Shown here: positions 1-12,082 of the stretch, one piece after another | Numbering within the stretch: position 1 is the stretch's first letter | Layout: each line of letters opens with the position of its first letter | Assembly: GCA_963699525.1 (NCBI GenBank) | Contig: CAVOUI010000009.1 | Coordinates: forward strand, 186,001-250,000 | Length of the DNA stretch: 64,000 nucleotides | Source of the DNA: SG8-41 sp963699525 | GTDB taxonomy: Bacteria; Pseudomonadota; Gammaproteobacteria; Burkholderiales; SG8-41 | Reading direction: 5' to 3' | Position numbers and translations under genes: made by a program | The notes under the pieces: model-generated | The model's database searches: none | What the model saw: only the letters and a program-made list of their open reading frames with translations | Told to the model about the DNA's origin: nothing

Positions 1-405
1 CGGTCGCGCCCGGGACCTGGGGCACGCTGCTGGCGCTTCCCGGTCTATTGGCTGGTTGCGTCGCAGCTCGCGCCGGCCGATTACCTGATGATGGTCGGCG
101 TGCTGTTTGGACTCGGCGTGTGGGCGTGCGAAGTGACCGGCCGCGCGATCGGCGCATCGGATCACGGCGGCATGGTCTGGGACGAATTGGTGGCGTTCCT
201 GCTGGTGCTGTTCTTCGTGCCGGCAGAGCTGGCCTGGCAGGCGGCGGCGTTTCTCGTGTTCCGCCTGTTCGACATTCTCAAGCCGCCGCCGATCCGCTAC
301 TACGAGCGCACCTTCAGGAACGGCTTCGGGGTCATGCTCGACGACCTGGTCGCGGCGTTTTATACGCTGCTCGTCTTCGCGGTGATCACAGCGGCGATCG
401 AATAG
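1..405 (+). CDS. pgpA: Phosphatidylglycerophosphatase A, 5'-truncated by window edge, one frameshift
   Basis: Removes the phosphate from phosphatidylglycerophosphate at the inner membrane to give phosphatidylglycerol. The visible part reads VAPGTWGTLLALP in frame 3 up to base 41 and then continues in frame 1 as VYWLVASQLAP through several hydrophobic segments to a TAG at 403-405. The sections WDELVAF and FDILKPPPIRYYER are typical of PgpA. One extra G at 42-43 separates the two frames; removing it restores the family sequence, so I read it as a sequencing error. The N-terminus lies outside the window. The gene is followed after 5 bp by the cinA-type gene, the usual betaproteobacterial order. 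Confidence 0.88.
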   Translation, partial: RSRPGPGARCWRFPVYWLVASQLAPADYLMMVGVLFGLGVWACEVTGRAIGASDHGGMVWDELVAFLLVLFFVPAELAWQAAAFLVFRLFDILKPPPIRYYERTFRNGFGVMLDDLVAAFYTLLVFAVITAAIE

Positions 406-410
406 GACCC

Positions 411-905
411 ATGGCCGATCCCGTTCTGTACAAGCTGGCCGAGGAAGCGGGCGCCGCGCTGAAAGCCCGCGGGCTGATGCTCGCCACCGCGGAGTCGTGC
501 ACCGGCGGCTGGATCTCGGAGGTGGTCACCATGGTGCCGGGCAGCTCGGACTGGTTCGAGCGCGGCTTCGTCACCTATACCTATATCTCCAAGCGCGAGA
601 TGCTGGGCGTGCAGGAGGCGACGCTGGAGAAGCACGGCGCCGTGTCCGAGGAAGTCGTGCGCGAGATGGCCGAAGGCGCGCTCGCGCGCAGCCACGCCCA
701 GGTCGCGGTCGCGGTGAGCGGCGTCGCCGGCCCGAGCGGTGGAACCCCCGAGAAGCCGGTCGGCTTCGTGTGCTTCGCCTGGAGCATGAAAGGCGGCAGG
801 CCGCGAAGCGAATCGAAGCGCTTCCCCGGCGACCGCGAGGCAGTGCGCCGGCAGTCGGTGGAGCATGCGCTCCGGGGCGTGCTCGCGTTGCTCGCGCGTA
901 GGTGA
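411..905 (+). CDS. pncC: CinA C-terminal-domain nicotinamide-nucleotide amidohydrolase (PncC type)
   Basis: Predicted to deamidate nicotinamide mononucleotide in the pyridine nucleotide cycle. The 164-residue product is the stand-alone CinA C-terminal domain. It has the conserved LATAESCTGGWIS segment near residue 25, the GFVTYTYISKREMLGV section, VAVSGVAGPSGGTPEKPVG near residue 105 and a terminal RRQSVEHALRG helix. ATG 411 is chosen because it starts right after pgpA with the standard domain length. In related bacteria recA follows this gene directly; here about 4 kb of other genes intervene. A second, decayed copy of its last codons lies at 2769-2843. Confidence 0.93.
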   Translation: MADPVLYKLAEEAGAALKARGLMLATAESCTGGWISEVVTMVPGSSDWFERGFVTYTYISKREMLGVQEATLEKHGAVSEEVVREMAEGALARSHAQVAVAVSGVAGPSGGTPEKPVGFVCFAWSMKGGRPRSESKRFPGDREAVRRQSVEHALRGVLALLARR

Positions 906-923
906 TCTTGCGGGAGGGTTTGA

Positions 924-2282
924 ATGTCTGCGACTGATATCACCGGGCGGCTGGCGCGCTACATGGCGCAGGCGCGGGAGCAAAGCCTGGCGCCGGCCGT
1001 AGCGCGGGAGACCAAGCATCGCGTTTTGGATACGCTCGCCGCGATGGTGTCGGGGGCCCATCTCAAGCCCGGGGAGATGGCGATCCAGTACGCGCGATCG
1101 CAGGGCGGTGTCGCAGAATCGACGGTCGTCACCTCCGATATCAGGACGTCGGCCGTGAACGCCGCACTGGCGAACGGTATGCTGGCTCACGCCGACGAAA
1201 CCGATGACTTCGAGCCGGTGACGAAGGCCCATCCCGGCAGCGCCGTCGTGCCAGCGGCGCTCGCGATGGCCGAGCGCGAGGGCAGGTCGGGCCGGGAACT
1301 GCTCGCCGCAGTTGCGCTCGGCTACGACGTCTGCTGCCGCTTTCTCCTCGCTCTTGGACCGGATCTCGTGCGCGGAAGCCACCGCAGCGCCGAGGGCACC
1401 AGTTCCACGATGGGCGCCGTGGCGGCCGCGGCCTCGCTCGCCCGTCTGGACGAAAAGGGGATGCGCCACGCGCTGTCGTACGCGGCCCAGCAGGTATCAG
1501 GCATCTGGAGCTGGGTGCGCGATGCCGAGCACGTCGAGAAGGCCTTCGACTTCTCGGGCATGGGCGCCCGCAACGGCGTCACGGCTGCCATCATGGCGCA
1601 GATGGGGTTCAGCGGCGTGTGGGACGTGTTCGACGGCGAGCACAACGCGTTGATCGCCCTGTCCTCCGCGCCAAGGCCGGAAGAAATGGTCGCGGGGCTC
1701 GGCAGCCGCTTCTTCGTTACCGAGACCGCCATCAAGCCGTTCTCCGTCGGCTACCCGATCCAGGCCCCGCTGGATGCATTCCTCACGCTTCATCGCCAGC
1801 ACGCGCTGAGCGTCGATAACGTGGAGCGCATCGTCGTGAGGCTGCCGGAGGACGGCGCCCGCATCGTCAACGACCGCGCCATGCCGGATGTCAACTGCCA
1901 GCACATCATCGCGGTCGCGTTGGTGGACGGCACGGTTTCGTTCGAGGACAGCCATTCCTACGAGCGGATGAAGGATCCGAAGGTGCGCGCCGCGAAGGCG
2001 CGCGTGCAGCTCATCGCCGACCGGGAGCTCATGGATCCCGCCGCGCCGCGCAGCGGCCGGGTGGAGGTGACGCTGCGGGATGGCCGCACCGTCAGCCACT
2101 TCACGCGCCACGCCCCGGGCACGAAGGAGAACCCCCTGGACACGGAGAGCGTGAGCGCCAAGGCGCGGCTTCTGATGGCGCCCGTGCTGGGCGCCGGGCG
2201 CGCCGAGGAGGTCATCCGGCGGGTGAATGCCCTGGAAGCCGTGGCCGACGTGCGCGAACTGCGGCAGTTCCTGGCAGGCTAG
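924..2282 (+). CDS. MmgE/PrpD family protein (2-methylcitrate dehydratase-like)
   Basis: This 452-residue protein belongs to the MmgE/PrpD family, which includes 2-methylcitrate dehydratase, cis-aconitate decarboxylase and immunoresponsive gene 1-like enzymes. Visible family signatures are KHRVLDTLAAMVSG near residue 30, LANGMLAHADETDDFE near 85, the KAHPGSAVVPAALA stretch, and FSVGYPIQAPLDAF near 275 before the C-terminal lid domain. Other members of the methylcitrate cycle (prpB, prpC) are not in this window, so the substrate cannot be assigned. It starts 18 bp after cinA and is part of the block that separates cinA from recA. Confidence 0.85.
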   Translation: MSATDITGRLARYMAQAREQSLAPAVARETKHRVLDTLAAMVSGAHLKPGEMAIQYARSQGGVAESTVVTSDIRTSAVNAALANGMLAHADETDDFEPVTKAHPGSAVVPAALAMAEREGRSGRELLAAVALGYDVCCRFLLALGPDLVRGSHRSAEGTSSTMGAVAAAASLARLDEKGMRHALSYAAQQVSGIWSWVRDAEHVEKAFDFSGMGARNGVTAAIMAQMGFSGVWDVFDGEHNALIALSSAPRPEEMVAGLGSRFFVTETAIKPFSVGYPIQAPLDAFLTLHRQHALSVDNVERIVVRLPEDGARIVNDRAMPDVNCQHIIAVALVDGTVSFEDSHSYERMKDPKVRAAKARVQLIADRELMDPAAPRSGRVEVTLRDGRTVSHFTRHAPGTKENPLDTESVSAKARLLMAPVLGAGRAEEVIRRVNALEAVADVRELRQFLAG

Positions 2283-2344
2283 TGACGGAGTGATGCGGTG
2301 GCGAAGTGGTGAGCTTCACGTAGGGCGGCCAACGGCTAGTCGCA

Positions 2345-2791
2345 GTGCGCATCTGGAGCCTGCATCCGAAGTACCTCGACGCTCGCGGGCTGGTTGCCTT
2401 GTGGCGGGAAGGACTTCTTGCCCAAGCCGTACTCAAGGGGCAGACGAAGGGATACGTCTATCACCCCCAACTTCTTCGATTTAGGGAACAGTCTTATCCC
2501 CTCGGCTCCATTGCCGAGTATTTGCGGTTCGTTTACGAAGAGGCAACGAGCCGCGGGTACCGTTTTGCCGCCGAAAAGATCGCTCGCTCCCGAGCGCCCG
2601 GGTATCTAACCGTTACGCGCGGCCAGATCGAGTTTGAATGGCATCACTTGATGGAGAAGCTCAGAGCGCGCGATCCGAAGTGGCAAGCGCAGCTGGCGTC
2701 AGTGAAAACTCCAAAGCCGCATCCCCTGTTTCGCGTAGTCCGTGGCACCGTTGCGAAGTGGGAAAAGAGTGTGTCGCCGGCAGTCCTTTGA
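2345..2791 (+). CDS. Pyrimidine-dimer DNA glycosylase/endonuclease V-like protein (Pyr_excise family)
   Basis: The 148-residue product opens with RIWSLHPKYLDARGLVALWR and continues with LLAQAVLKGQTKGYVYHPQL, a pattern I associate with the Pyr_excise family (phage T4 endonuclease V relatives and bacterial homologues). Start is GTG 2345; no upstream ATG gives the family N-terminus. The gene is visibly poorer in GC and uses different codons from its neighbours, suggesting transfer. Its last seven codons (SVSPAVL) lie inside the cinA-like remnant in another frame, so the present stop codon was probably created by the join. Glycosylase activity is inferred from family resemblance only. Confidence 0.62.
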   Translation: MRIWSLHPKYLDARGLVALWREGLLAQAVLKGQTKGYVYHPQLLRFREQSYPLGSIAEYLRFVYEEATSRGYRFAAEKIARSRAPGYLTVTRGQIEFEWHHLMEKLRARDPKWQAQLASVKTPKPHPLFRVVRGTVAKWEKSVSPAVL

Positions 2792-2843
2792 GCATGCGCT
2801 CAAGGGCGTAATCCCGTTACTTACCGCCGCAAATAGATTATAG
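2769..2843 (+). pseudogene. Decayed 3' end of a second cinA-type gene
   Basis: In frame 3 this stretch reads VCRRQSFEHALKGVIPLL followed by TAANRL and a TAG at 2841-2843. The intact cinA at its end reads AVRRQSVEHALRGVLALLARR (bases about 840-905). At the DNA level, CGCCGGCAGTC and GAGCATGCGCTC are identical blocks, and most other differences fall in a way expected for coding divergence. The remnant uses AT-richer codons (aag, gta, tta, ctt) than the intact gene. I read it as the scar of a diverged cinA copy, whose upstream part is replaced by the Pyr_excise-like gene. Confidence 0.7.
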
Positions 2844-2876
2844 TTCGAACTGTCATTTCCCGGCGGGAGTTCGAGC

Positions 2877-3988
2877 TTGGTCGCGGCAGTCGAAACAGGA
2901 CAACAGGAATGGGTGGCCATCGGGAGGCAATATAGTGCTGACAACGTCAGAGGGTTCGCGCAGGTTCTGACGACGTTGGTTCCGCTTGCGGCACTCTGGT
3001 ATGCCGTTGCGCCGAGCGCCAGCATCTCGCTCTGGTTGACCACCGCGGTAACGATGCTGATGGTCTTGTTCCTGCTACGTGCGTTCGTGCTGATGCACGA
3101 GTGCGGGCACGGCAGCCTGTTCTTCACTAGCCGGTTGAACCGGGCGTTTGGTTTTGTCTTCGGCATCGTGTCGGGCATGCCGCAGTTCGTTTGGTCCAAG
3201 CATCATGCCTATCACCACGCGACCAACGGCGACTGGTCGAAATACCGAGGACCGCTGAATATCCGATCCGTCGACGAATTCCGGGCTATGACCGGCACGC
3301 AACAGCGCCTGTATCTGCTGGTGCGCAAGATCTGGATGGCCCCCTTTGGTGGATTCCAGTACTTGATATTCAACCCCAGGTTCACCTGGGTGGCGGGGAG
3401 CGTCGCCTTTGTCGGTCACGTGCTCAAGGGAATGGTGGCGCGGCCCCGCGTTCCTCTCAGGACGCTTGCCGGCAGTTTCAAGACGCCCTATTGGAGTGAT
3501 GCCAGGGAGTACTGGCATATGTTCTTCAACAACGTCGTGCTCCTCACCGTATGGGTGTTGATGTCCCTGTGGATCGGGCCCGCGCTGTTCTTCTCCGTGT
3601 ACCTGGCCAGCGTCTCATTGGCTGGAGGGGGGCGATGGTGGTCTTCACGGTGCAGCATAATTTCGAGCATTCTTATGCGTCCGGCAGCGCGGACTGGGAC
3701 AGTGATGAAGCCGCAATGAAGGGCACCAGTTTCCTGGTTCTGCCGCGTTGGTTGAACTGGTTCACCGCCAATATTGCCTACCATCACGTGCACCACCTGT
3801 CCGCCCGAATTCCGAATTACTGCCTGGCTGAATGCCACCACCAGTACCAGCACCTGTTTACGGACGTCAAGCGCATCAGGCTGTCCGACCTCCCGAAGAG
3901 CCTGAATTACATCCTGTGGGATACTCGTTCCCGCCGCATTGTCTCGGCGGCTGAGTGCCGCCAGCAGCCCGGGTTGGCGCAGTCGTAG
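2877..3988 (+). CDS. Membrane fatty-acid desaturase, one frameshift at the G-run 3636-3641
   Basis: A di-iron membrane desaturase: it would insert a double bond into acyl chains of membrane lipids. All three histidine boxes are visible: HECGH near residue 75, HHAYHH near 110, and HHVHH in the second frame near base 3785. Several hydrophobic segments surround them. The first part (2877-3640) and second part (from about 3640 to 3988) are in different frames; adding one G to the run of six restores LAGGGAMVVFTVQHNFEHSY. The start is TTG 2877, with GGGAG 8 bp upstream and no ATG after the preceding in-frame stop. It sits just after the cinA remnant in lower-GC DNA. Confidence 0.82.
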
Positions 3989-4054
3989 TGCAGTGAAGTG
4001 GCGCCCGGGCAGACCGTGCCCCGCGATCCGTTAGAGAATGCGCTGCAAGTCAGG

Positions 4055-4930
4055 TCAATCGCGGGTGAGCAGATGGATCAGGCTGGAGGTGTCCCAGCGC
4101 CTCCCTCCGCGCGCCTGGATCTGGGAGTAGAACTGGTCGAGGAGCGCGGTGACCGGCAACCGCGCGCCGTTCCCCTTCGCTTCCTGCAGGCAGATGCCGA
4201 GGTCCTTGCGCATCCAGTCCACGGCGAAGCCGAAGCCCTCGTATTTGCCCTCGCACATGGTCTTCCAGCGGCTCTCCATCTGCCACGAGCGCGCGGCGCC
4301 CTTCGAGATGACCGAGATCACCTTCTCCATATCGAGCCCGGCGCGCAGTCCGAAGTTGAGCCCTTCGGCAAGCCCCTGGACCACGCCGGCGACGCAGATC
4401 TGGTTGACCATCTTGCAGAGCTGGCCGGAGCCGGCCGGGCCGATGAGCGCGCAGCTCGCCGCGTAGAGGTCGAGCACGGGCTTCGCTCGCGCGAACGTGG
4501 CGGGGTCGCCCCCGACCATGACGCCGAGCTGGCCGTTCTGGGCGCCCGCCTGGCCGCCGGATACCGGGGCGTCGAGGAAGCCCAGGCCGAGCTCCCGCGC
4601 CCGCGCGTCAAGCTCGCGCGCGAGGATCGCCGAGGCGGTGGTGTGATCCACCAGGATCGCCCCCTTCTTCATGCCCGCCGCCGCGCCGCTCTCGCCGTAG
4701 ACGACCGAACGCACGTCGTCATCGTTGCCCACGCAGAGAAACACGAAGTCGGCGTCCCGCGCCGCCTCGCGCGGGGAGGGCGCGCGTGCGCCGCCGTATT
4801 CCTTTACCCACTGCGCGGCCCGTGCCGGGGTCCGGTTGAACACCGTCACCTCATGATTGCCCTTCCGTCTGAGGTGCCCCGCCATCGGGTATCCCATGAC
4901 GCCCAGTCCGATGAATGCGATGCGTGCCAT
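4055..4930 (-). CDS. NAD(P)-dependent 3-hydroxyisobutyrate / 2-hydroxy-3-oxopropionate dehydrogenase family protein
   Basis: The 291-residue protein is a beta-hydroxyacid dehydrogenase. It starts with the Rossmann motif FIGLGVMGYPMAGHL and NRTPARA, has the substrate-binding DAPVSGGQAGAQNGQL near residue 120, and the catalytic lysine in GSGQLCKMVNQ near 170. The exact substrate (3-hydroxyisobutyrate, tartronate semialdehyde or a related acid) cannot be told from sequence. Start ATG 4930 gives the standard N-terminus; longer in-frame extensions antisense to recA are ignored. It is divergent from recA and belongs to the block between cinA and recA. Confidence 0.88.
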   Translation of the reverse strand: MARIAFIGLGVMGYPMAGHLRRKGNHEVTVFNRTPARAAQWVKEYGGARAPSPREAARDADFVFLCVGNDDDVRSVVYGESGAAAGMKKGAILVDHTTASAILARELDARARELGLGFLDAPVSGGQAGAQNGQLGVMVGGDPATFARAKPVLDLYAASCALIGPAGSGQLCKMVNQICVAGVVQGLAEGLNFGLRAGLDMEKVISVISKGAARSWQMESRWKTMCEGKYEGFGFAVDWMRKDLGICLQEAKGNGARLPVTALLDQFYSQIQARGGRRWDTSSLIHLLTRD

Positions 4931-5052
4931 GCGAGCGGCTCCCGTTTCGAGAAAAGAGCAGTATGGTAAGGATGTTGGAGCGGAGGTCAACGGAAAGCAG
5001 GCGCCGGCGTTTAGCCTCACTGGAGCATCGCGAAACGTGCTGCGCGATGCAA

Positions 5053-5068
5053 CTGGTTTAAAATACAG
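5053..5068 (+). promoter_or_regulatory. LexA/SOS box overlapping the recA -10 region
   Basis: CTGGTTTAAAATACAG fits the LexA consensus CTG-N10-CAG exactly. It starts 43 bp before the recA ATG, and the TAAAAT at 5059-5064 inside it makes a good -10 hexamer, so LexA would block RNA polymerase directly. The SOS role is inferred from the match and the gene downstream. Confidence 0.75.
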
Positions 5069-5095
5069 AGTTACGAACCACGGGGGAATCGCGTC

Positions 5096-6167
<1,072 letters not shown>

Positions 6168-6168
<1 letters not shown>

Positions 6169-6632
6169 TGGCCGGTGACGAGAAAGCGCGTACCCCAACT
6201 CTGCGGGATCGCGCTCTGAGGCTCCTCGCGCGGCGGGAGCATTCGCGGGCCGAGCTCGAGCGCAAGCTGTCTCCCCACGCTGGGGACGCGGCCGAAATCG
6301 AGCGCGTGCTCGACGATTTCGAACAGCGCGGCTGGCTATCGGAGCGGCGCGTGGTGGAGCAGCTGGTGCACGCCCGGCGCTCTCGCTACGGTGCCCTGCG
6401 AATCGAGCGCGATCTGCGCCGGAAGGGGGTGTCCGGGGAAGCGGTCGCGGCTGCGCTGGCCGAACTGAAGGGCGGCGAGCTCGCGGCGGCGCGCGAGGTA
6501 TGGCGCAGGAAATTCGGCGGAAGACAGCCGCTCCGACCCGCGGAGCGCGCGCGCCAGGTGCGTTTCCTGCAGGGCCGCGGCTTCGGGCTCGACGTGGTCC
6601 TCAAGGTGATCAAGGGCGGAGAGGATGATTGA
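6168..6632 (+). CDS. recX: Regulatory protein RecX
   Basis: RecX binds RecA filaments and limits recombinase activity. The 154-residue product has the three-helix repeat pattern of the family: LRDRALRLLARREHSRAELERKL, then VLDDFEQRGWLSERRVVEQLV, YGALRIERDLRRKGVS and a final RQVRFLQGRGFGLDVVLKVI. The GTG start at 6168 shares its G with the recA TAG stop, a translational-coupling arrangement expected for recAX. The following lipoprotein gene starts immediately after its stop. Confidence 0.92.
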
Positions 6633-6971
6633 ATGACGATTCGTGCGGCAGCGCTCGCGCTGCTGTGCGCGATTGTGCTTGCAGGCTGCGCCGCGGGCTA
6701 CACCCGGGTGCGGGAGATCAAGGCCGCGCCGGAGAGTTTCGCTGGCAAGGAAGTCAGGCTCCAGGGCACCGCCGCCAGGGCCCCGGATCCTGCCCGGGCG
6801 AACGTCTACGTGCTCAGGGACGGAAGCGGGGAGATCCTGGTCGTGACGAAAGGGGAGCTCCCCGCGCCGGATTCGGAGATTGCGCTGCGGGGCGTCGTGC
6901 GGAACACGGTGACCCGGGGAGCCCAGTGGTCATTCGACGTGCGCGTGGATGAAACGGAGCGCCTGCGGTAA
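6633..6971 (+). CDS. Small predicted lipoprotein, possible OB-fold
   Basis: A 112-residue protein with a clear lipoprotein signal: MTIRAAALALLCAIVLAGC, lipobox LAGC with the acylated cysteine at residue 19. The mature part (GKEVRLQGTA, VYVLRDGSGEILVVT, IALRGVVRN) alternates beta-strand-like segments in the manner of a small OB-fold domain, but this is only an impression. It would be anchored in the outer membrane or periplasmic face. It starts directly after the recX stop, and alaS follows 10 bp later, so it is probably co-transcribed. Function unknown. Confidence 0.75.
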   Translation: MTIRAAALALLCAIVLAGCAAGYTRVREIKAAPESFAGKEVRLQGTAARAPDPARANVYVLRDGSGEILVVTKGELPAPDSEIALRGVVRNTVTRGAQWSFDVRVDETERLR

Positions 6972-6981
6972 GGTTGGGGGC

Positions 6982-9593
<2,612 letters not shown>

Positions 9594-9597
<4 letters not shown>

Positions 9598-10979
9598 AAG
9601 GGGAGCTGGGCGCCGGGCTTGACGGCGAGGATCGCGCGGCGGAAGTCGCCCTGGATGCGCTTCAGTGCGGCGTCATTGTCCGCCTCGAAGCGCAGCACGA
9701 TGACGGGCGTGGTGTTGGAGGGCCGGGCCAGGCCGAATCCGTCCGCGTATTCGACGCGCAGGCCGTCGATGGAGATGATCTCGCGCGCGCCCTCGAAGCG
9801 GGCGCTCGCCTTGAGCTTGTCCATCAGCGTGTAATTCTCGCCCTCGGCGAGCTTGAGATGCAGCTCCGGCGTGCTCACCGCGTCGGGGAGCCCCTCGAGA
9901 ACCGCGCCCGGGTCGCGCTCGCGCGACAGGATCTCCAGCAGCCGCGCCCCGGCGTAGAGCGCGTCGTCGAATCCATACCAGCGGTCCTTGAAGAAGACGT
10001 GCCCGCTCATCTCGCCGGCGAGCGGCGCGCCCGATTCCTTCAGCTTCTGCTTGATGAAGGAATGCCCGGTCTTCCACATCACCGGCCGGCCGCCGTGCCT
10101 GCGGATCCACGCGAACAGGTTGCGCGTGGACTTGACGTCGAAGATGACCTCGGCGCCCGGGTTGCGCGAGAGCACCTCGGCGGCGAAGAGCATCAGCTGC
10201 CGGTCGGGATAGATGATGCGCCCGCTCTTCGTCACGACGCCGAGCCGGTCGCCATCGCCGTCGAACGCGAAGCCGAGCTCGCCCTTGCCCTCGGCGAGCG
10301 CGCGCTGCACGTCGGCGAGATTCTCCGGATGCGAGGGATCCGGATGGTGATTGGGGAAGCTGCCGTCCACCTCGCAGAAAAGCTCCGCGACCTCGCAACC
10401 GAGGCGGCGGTAGAGCTCGGGAGCGGTGGCGCCGGCAACACCGTTGCCGCAGTCGACGACGAGCCTCATCGGCCGCGCGAGCTGGATGTCGGATGTGATG
10501 CGCCGAAGGTATGCTTCCCGCACGGATTCAGTGCGATAGCCGCCGCTGCCGCGGGCGAGGTCGCCGGCCTCGATCCGCGCGCGCAGCCGCTGGATCGCCT
10601 CGCCCGCGAGGGTTTCGCCGTCCAGCATGATCTTCAGGCCGTTGTACTCGGGCGGATTGTGCGAGCCGGTGACCGCCACGCCCGAAAGCGTGTCGAAGTG
10701 ATGGGCGGCGAAATACAGCATGGGCGTCGCGGCCTGGCCGATGTCGATCACGTCCGCGCCGCTCTTCTGCAGGCCCGCGGCAAGGGCGCCGGACAGCTCC
10801 GGGCCGGAGTGGCGCCCATCGCGCCCGATGGCGACCGTCCTGCGCCCGCGCGCAAGCGCCTCCGATCCGATCGCCTGGCCGATTGCCTCGACGACGGGAG
10901 CGGTCAGCGTCCTACCGACGATGCCGCGAATGTCGTAAGCCTTGAATATCTCGGCGGGGGGCTTTACGCGCTCGATCAT
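9594..10979 (-). CDS. Phosphomannomutase/phosphoglucomutase
   Basis: An alpha-D-phosphohexomutase of 461 residues that interconverts hexose 1- and 6-phosphates for sugar nucleotide and exopolysaccharide or LPS synthesis. Signatures are FKAYDIRG near residue 12, the phosphoserine loop TGSHNPP at about 104-110, the metal loop FAFDGDGDRLG near 240, GHVFFKDRW-type sugar-binding (EMSGH) near 325, and the phosphate-binding RPSNTTPVIVLRFEAD near the end. Best match by pattern is the AlgC/ManB bifunctional class. It converges on alaS with a 4-bp overlap. Confidence 0.93.
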
Positions 10980-10988
10980 GGCTGCGAA

Positions 10989-12005
10989 TTATGGCACGCG
11001 TCCGAAAAATTCGAGCACCCGCGCGGGCAGCCAGCCGAGATGGCCCGGAAAGCGCCCGCTGACGAAACCGGCGTGACCGCCTTCCTCCGGTTGTTCGAGT
11101 GCCACCGTGTCCGAGACCTCGGCCGTCGCGGGCAAGTCGCGGGCTGGAAGAAATGGGTCGTTTCGCGCGTTGATGACGAGCGTCGGGACGCGGATCTTCC
11201 CGAGCCCCGGTTTGCTGCTCGCGCGGGTCCAGTAGTCGTCGGTGTTGCGGAATCCGTGCAGCGGCGCGGTAAACGCATCGTCAAAATCGCGCAGGGTGCC
11301 TGCCGCGCGCACGCGTGCCGCGTCGAACAGTCCGGGGTACTGCTCGAGCTTTGCGAGGGCCTTCCTCTTCATTGTCACGAGGAAGTGGCGCGTGTAGAGG
11401 AGGTTGAATCCCCGGTCGAGGACGGCGCCCGCCGCCATCAGGTCGACGGGTGCCGACACGGCTGCGGCCCGACCGATCACGGAGCACGCGGACGCGCCGG
11501 TCTCACCGAGCCATTTCAGCAGGGCGTTGCCGCCCAGCGAAACGCCCGCCGCGAACAGCGGCGCGTCCGGGTGCCGCGCGCGAAGCCGCCGCAGGATCCA
11601 GTCGATCTCCGTGCTGTCGCCCGAGTGGTAGGCGCGCGGCAGCCGGTTCAGCTCGCCGGCGCAGCCGCGGAAATGGACGACGACCCCATGCCAGCCCGCG
11701 TCCCGCACTGCCGCCATCAACGCCAGCGCGTACGGGCTGCGCGAGCTGCCCTCCAGCCCGTGAAACAGCACGACGCGGGGCGCCCGGCTGCGTCCATCGT
11801 CGCCCGTTCCACGCTCCTCGACCCAGTCGAGATCGATGAAGTCACCGTCCGGCGTGTCCCACCGCTCGCGCCGGTAGGCGACGCGCGGCCGCGGTGCGGC
11901 GAGCGCGGCGTAGATCGTCTGGATGTGCCCGCCGGGAAGCCACCAGGGCGGGCAGTAGGTCGCGCCCGCGAGGGATGAGGGGTGAGACGGGAATTCGAGG
12001 AGCAT
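10989..12005 (-). CDS. YheT-family alpha/beta hydrolase
   Basis: A 338-residue alpha/beta-hydrolase fold protein of the YheT/ABHD1-3 type, predicted esterase or lipase of unknown physiological substrate. Family marks are WWLPGGHIQTIYAAL near residue 22, VVLFHGLEGSSRSPYA near 80, VVVHFRGCAGELNR, the nucleophile elbow AAGVSLGGNALLKWLGE near 160, and a late EEGGHAGFV containing the probable catalytic histidine. The annotated first 13 residues are encoded by a copy of the dispersed GGGATGAGG repeat, so the true start could be internal. Spacing to the phosphomutase is 9 bp, so they may be co-transcribed. Confidence 0.88.
   Translation of the reverse strand: MLLEFPSHPSSLAGATYCPPWWLPGGHIQTIYAALAAPRPRVAYRRERWDTPDGDFIDLDWVEERGTGDDGRSRAPRVVLFHGLEGSSRSPYALALMAAVRDAGWHGVVVHFRGCAGELNRLPRAYHSGDSTEIDWILRRLRARHPDAPLFAAGVSLGGNALLKWLGETGASACSVIGRAAAVSAPVDLMAAGAVLDRGFNLLYTRHFLVTMKRKALAKLEQYPGLFDAARVRAAGTLRDFDDAFTAPLHGFRNTDDYWTRASSKPGLGKIRVPTLVINARNDPFLPARDLPATAEVSDTVALEQPEEGGHAGFVSGRFPGHLGWLPARVLEFFGRVP
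11970..11986 (+). repeat. Copy of dispersed GGGATGAGG repeat
   Basis: GAGGGATGAGGGGTGAG, a short diverged copy of the element seen best at 26792-26821. It overlaps the 5' codons of the YheT-type hydrolase gene on the opposite strand. Confidence 0.5.
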
Positions 12006-12082
12006 GTCTCCGAGCCGGCGAACGACCGCCGCGATGCAGCGCGGCGGGACGGGAGAGGGATCAGGGCAAACGCCCTCTTTTT

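Noticed and set aside
2283..2344. GTGA/GTGG-rich spacer resembling that at 41575-41600 and 41643-41672
   Set aside because: The three stretches share short GTGA-type steps but no common block long enough to call a repeat family.
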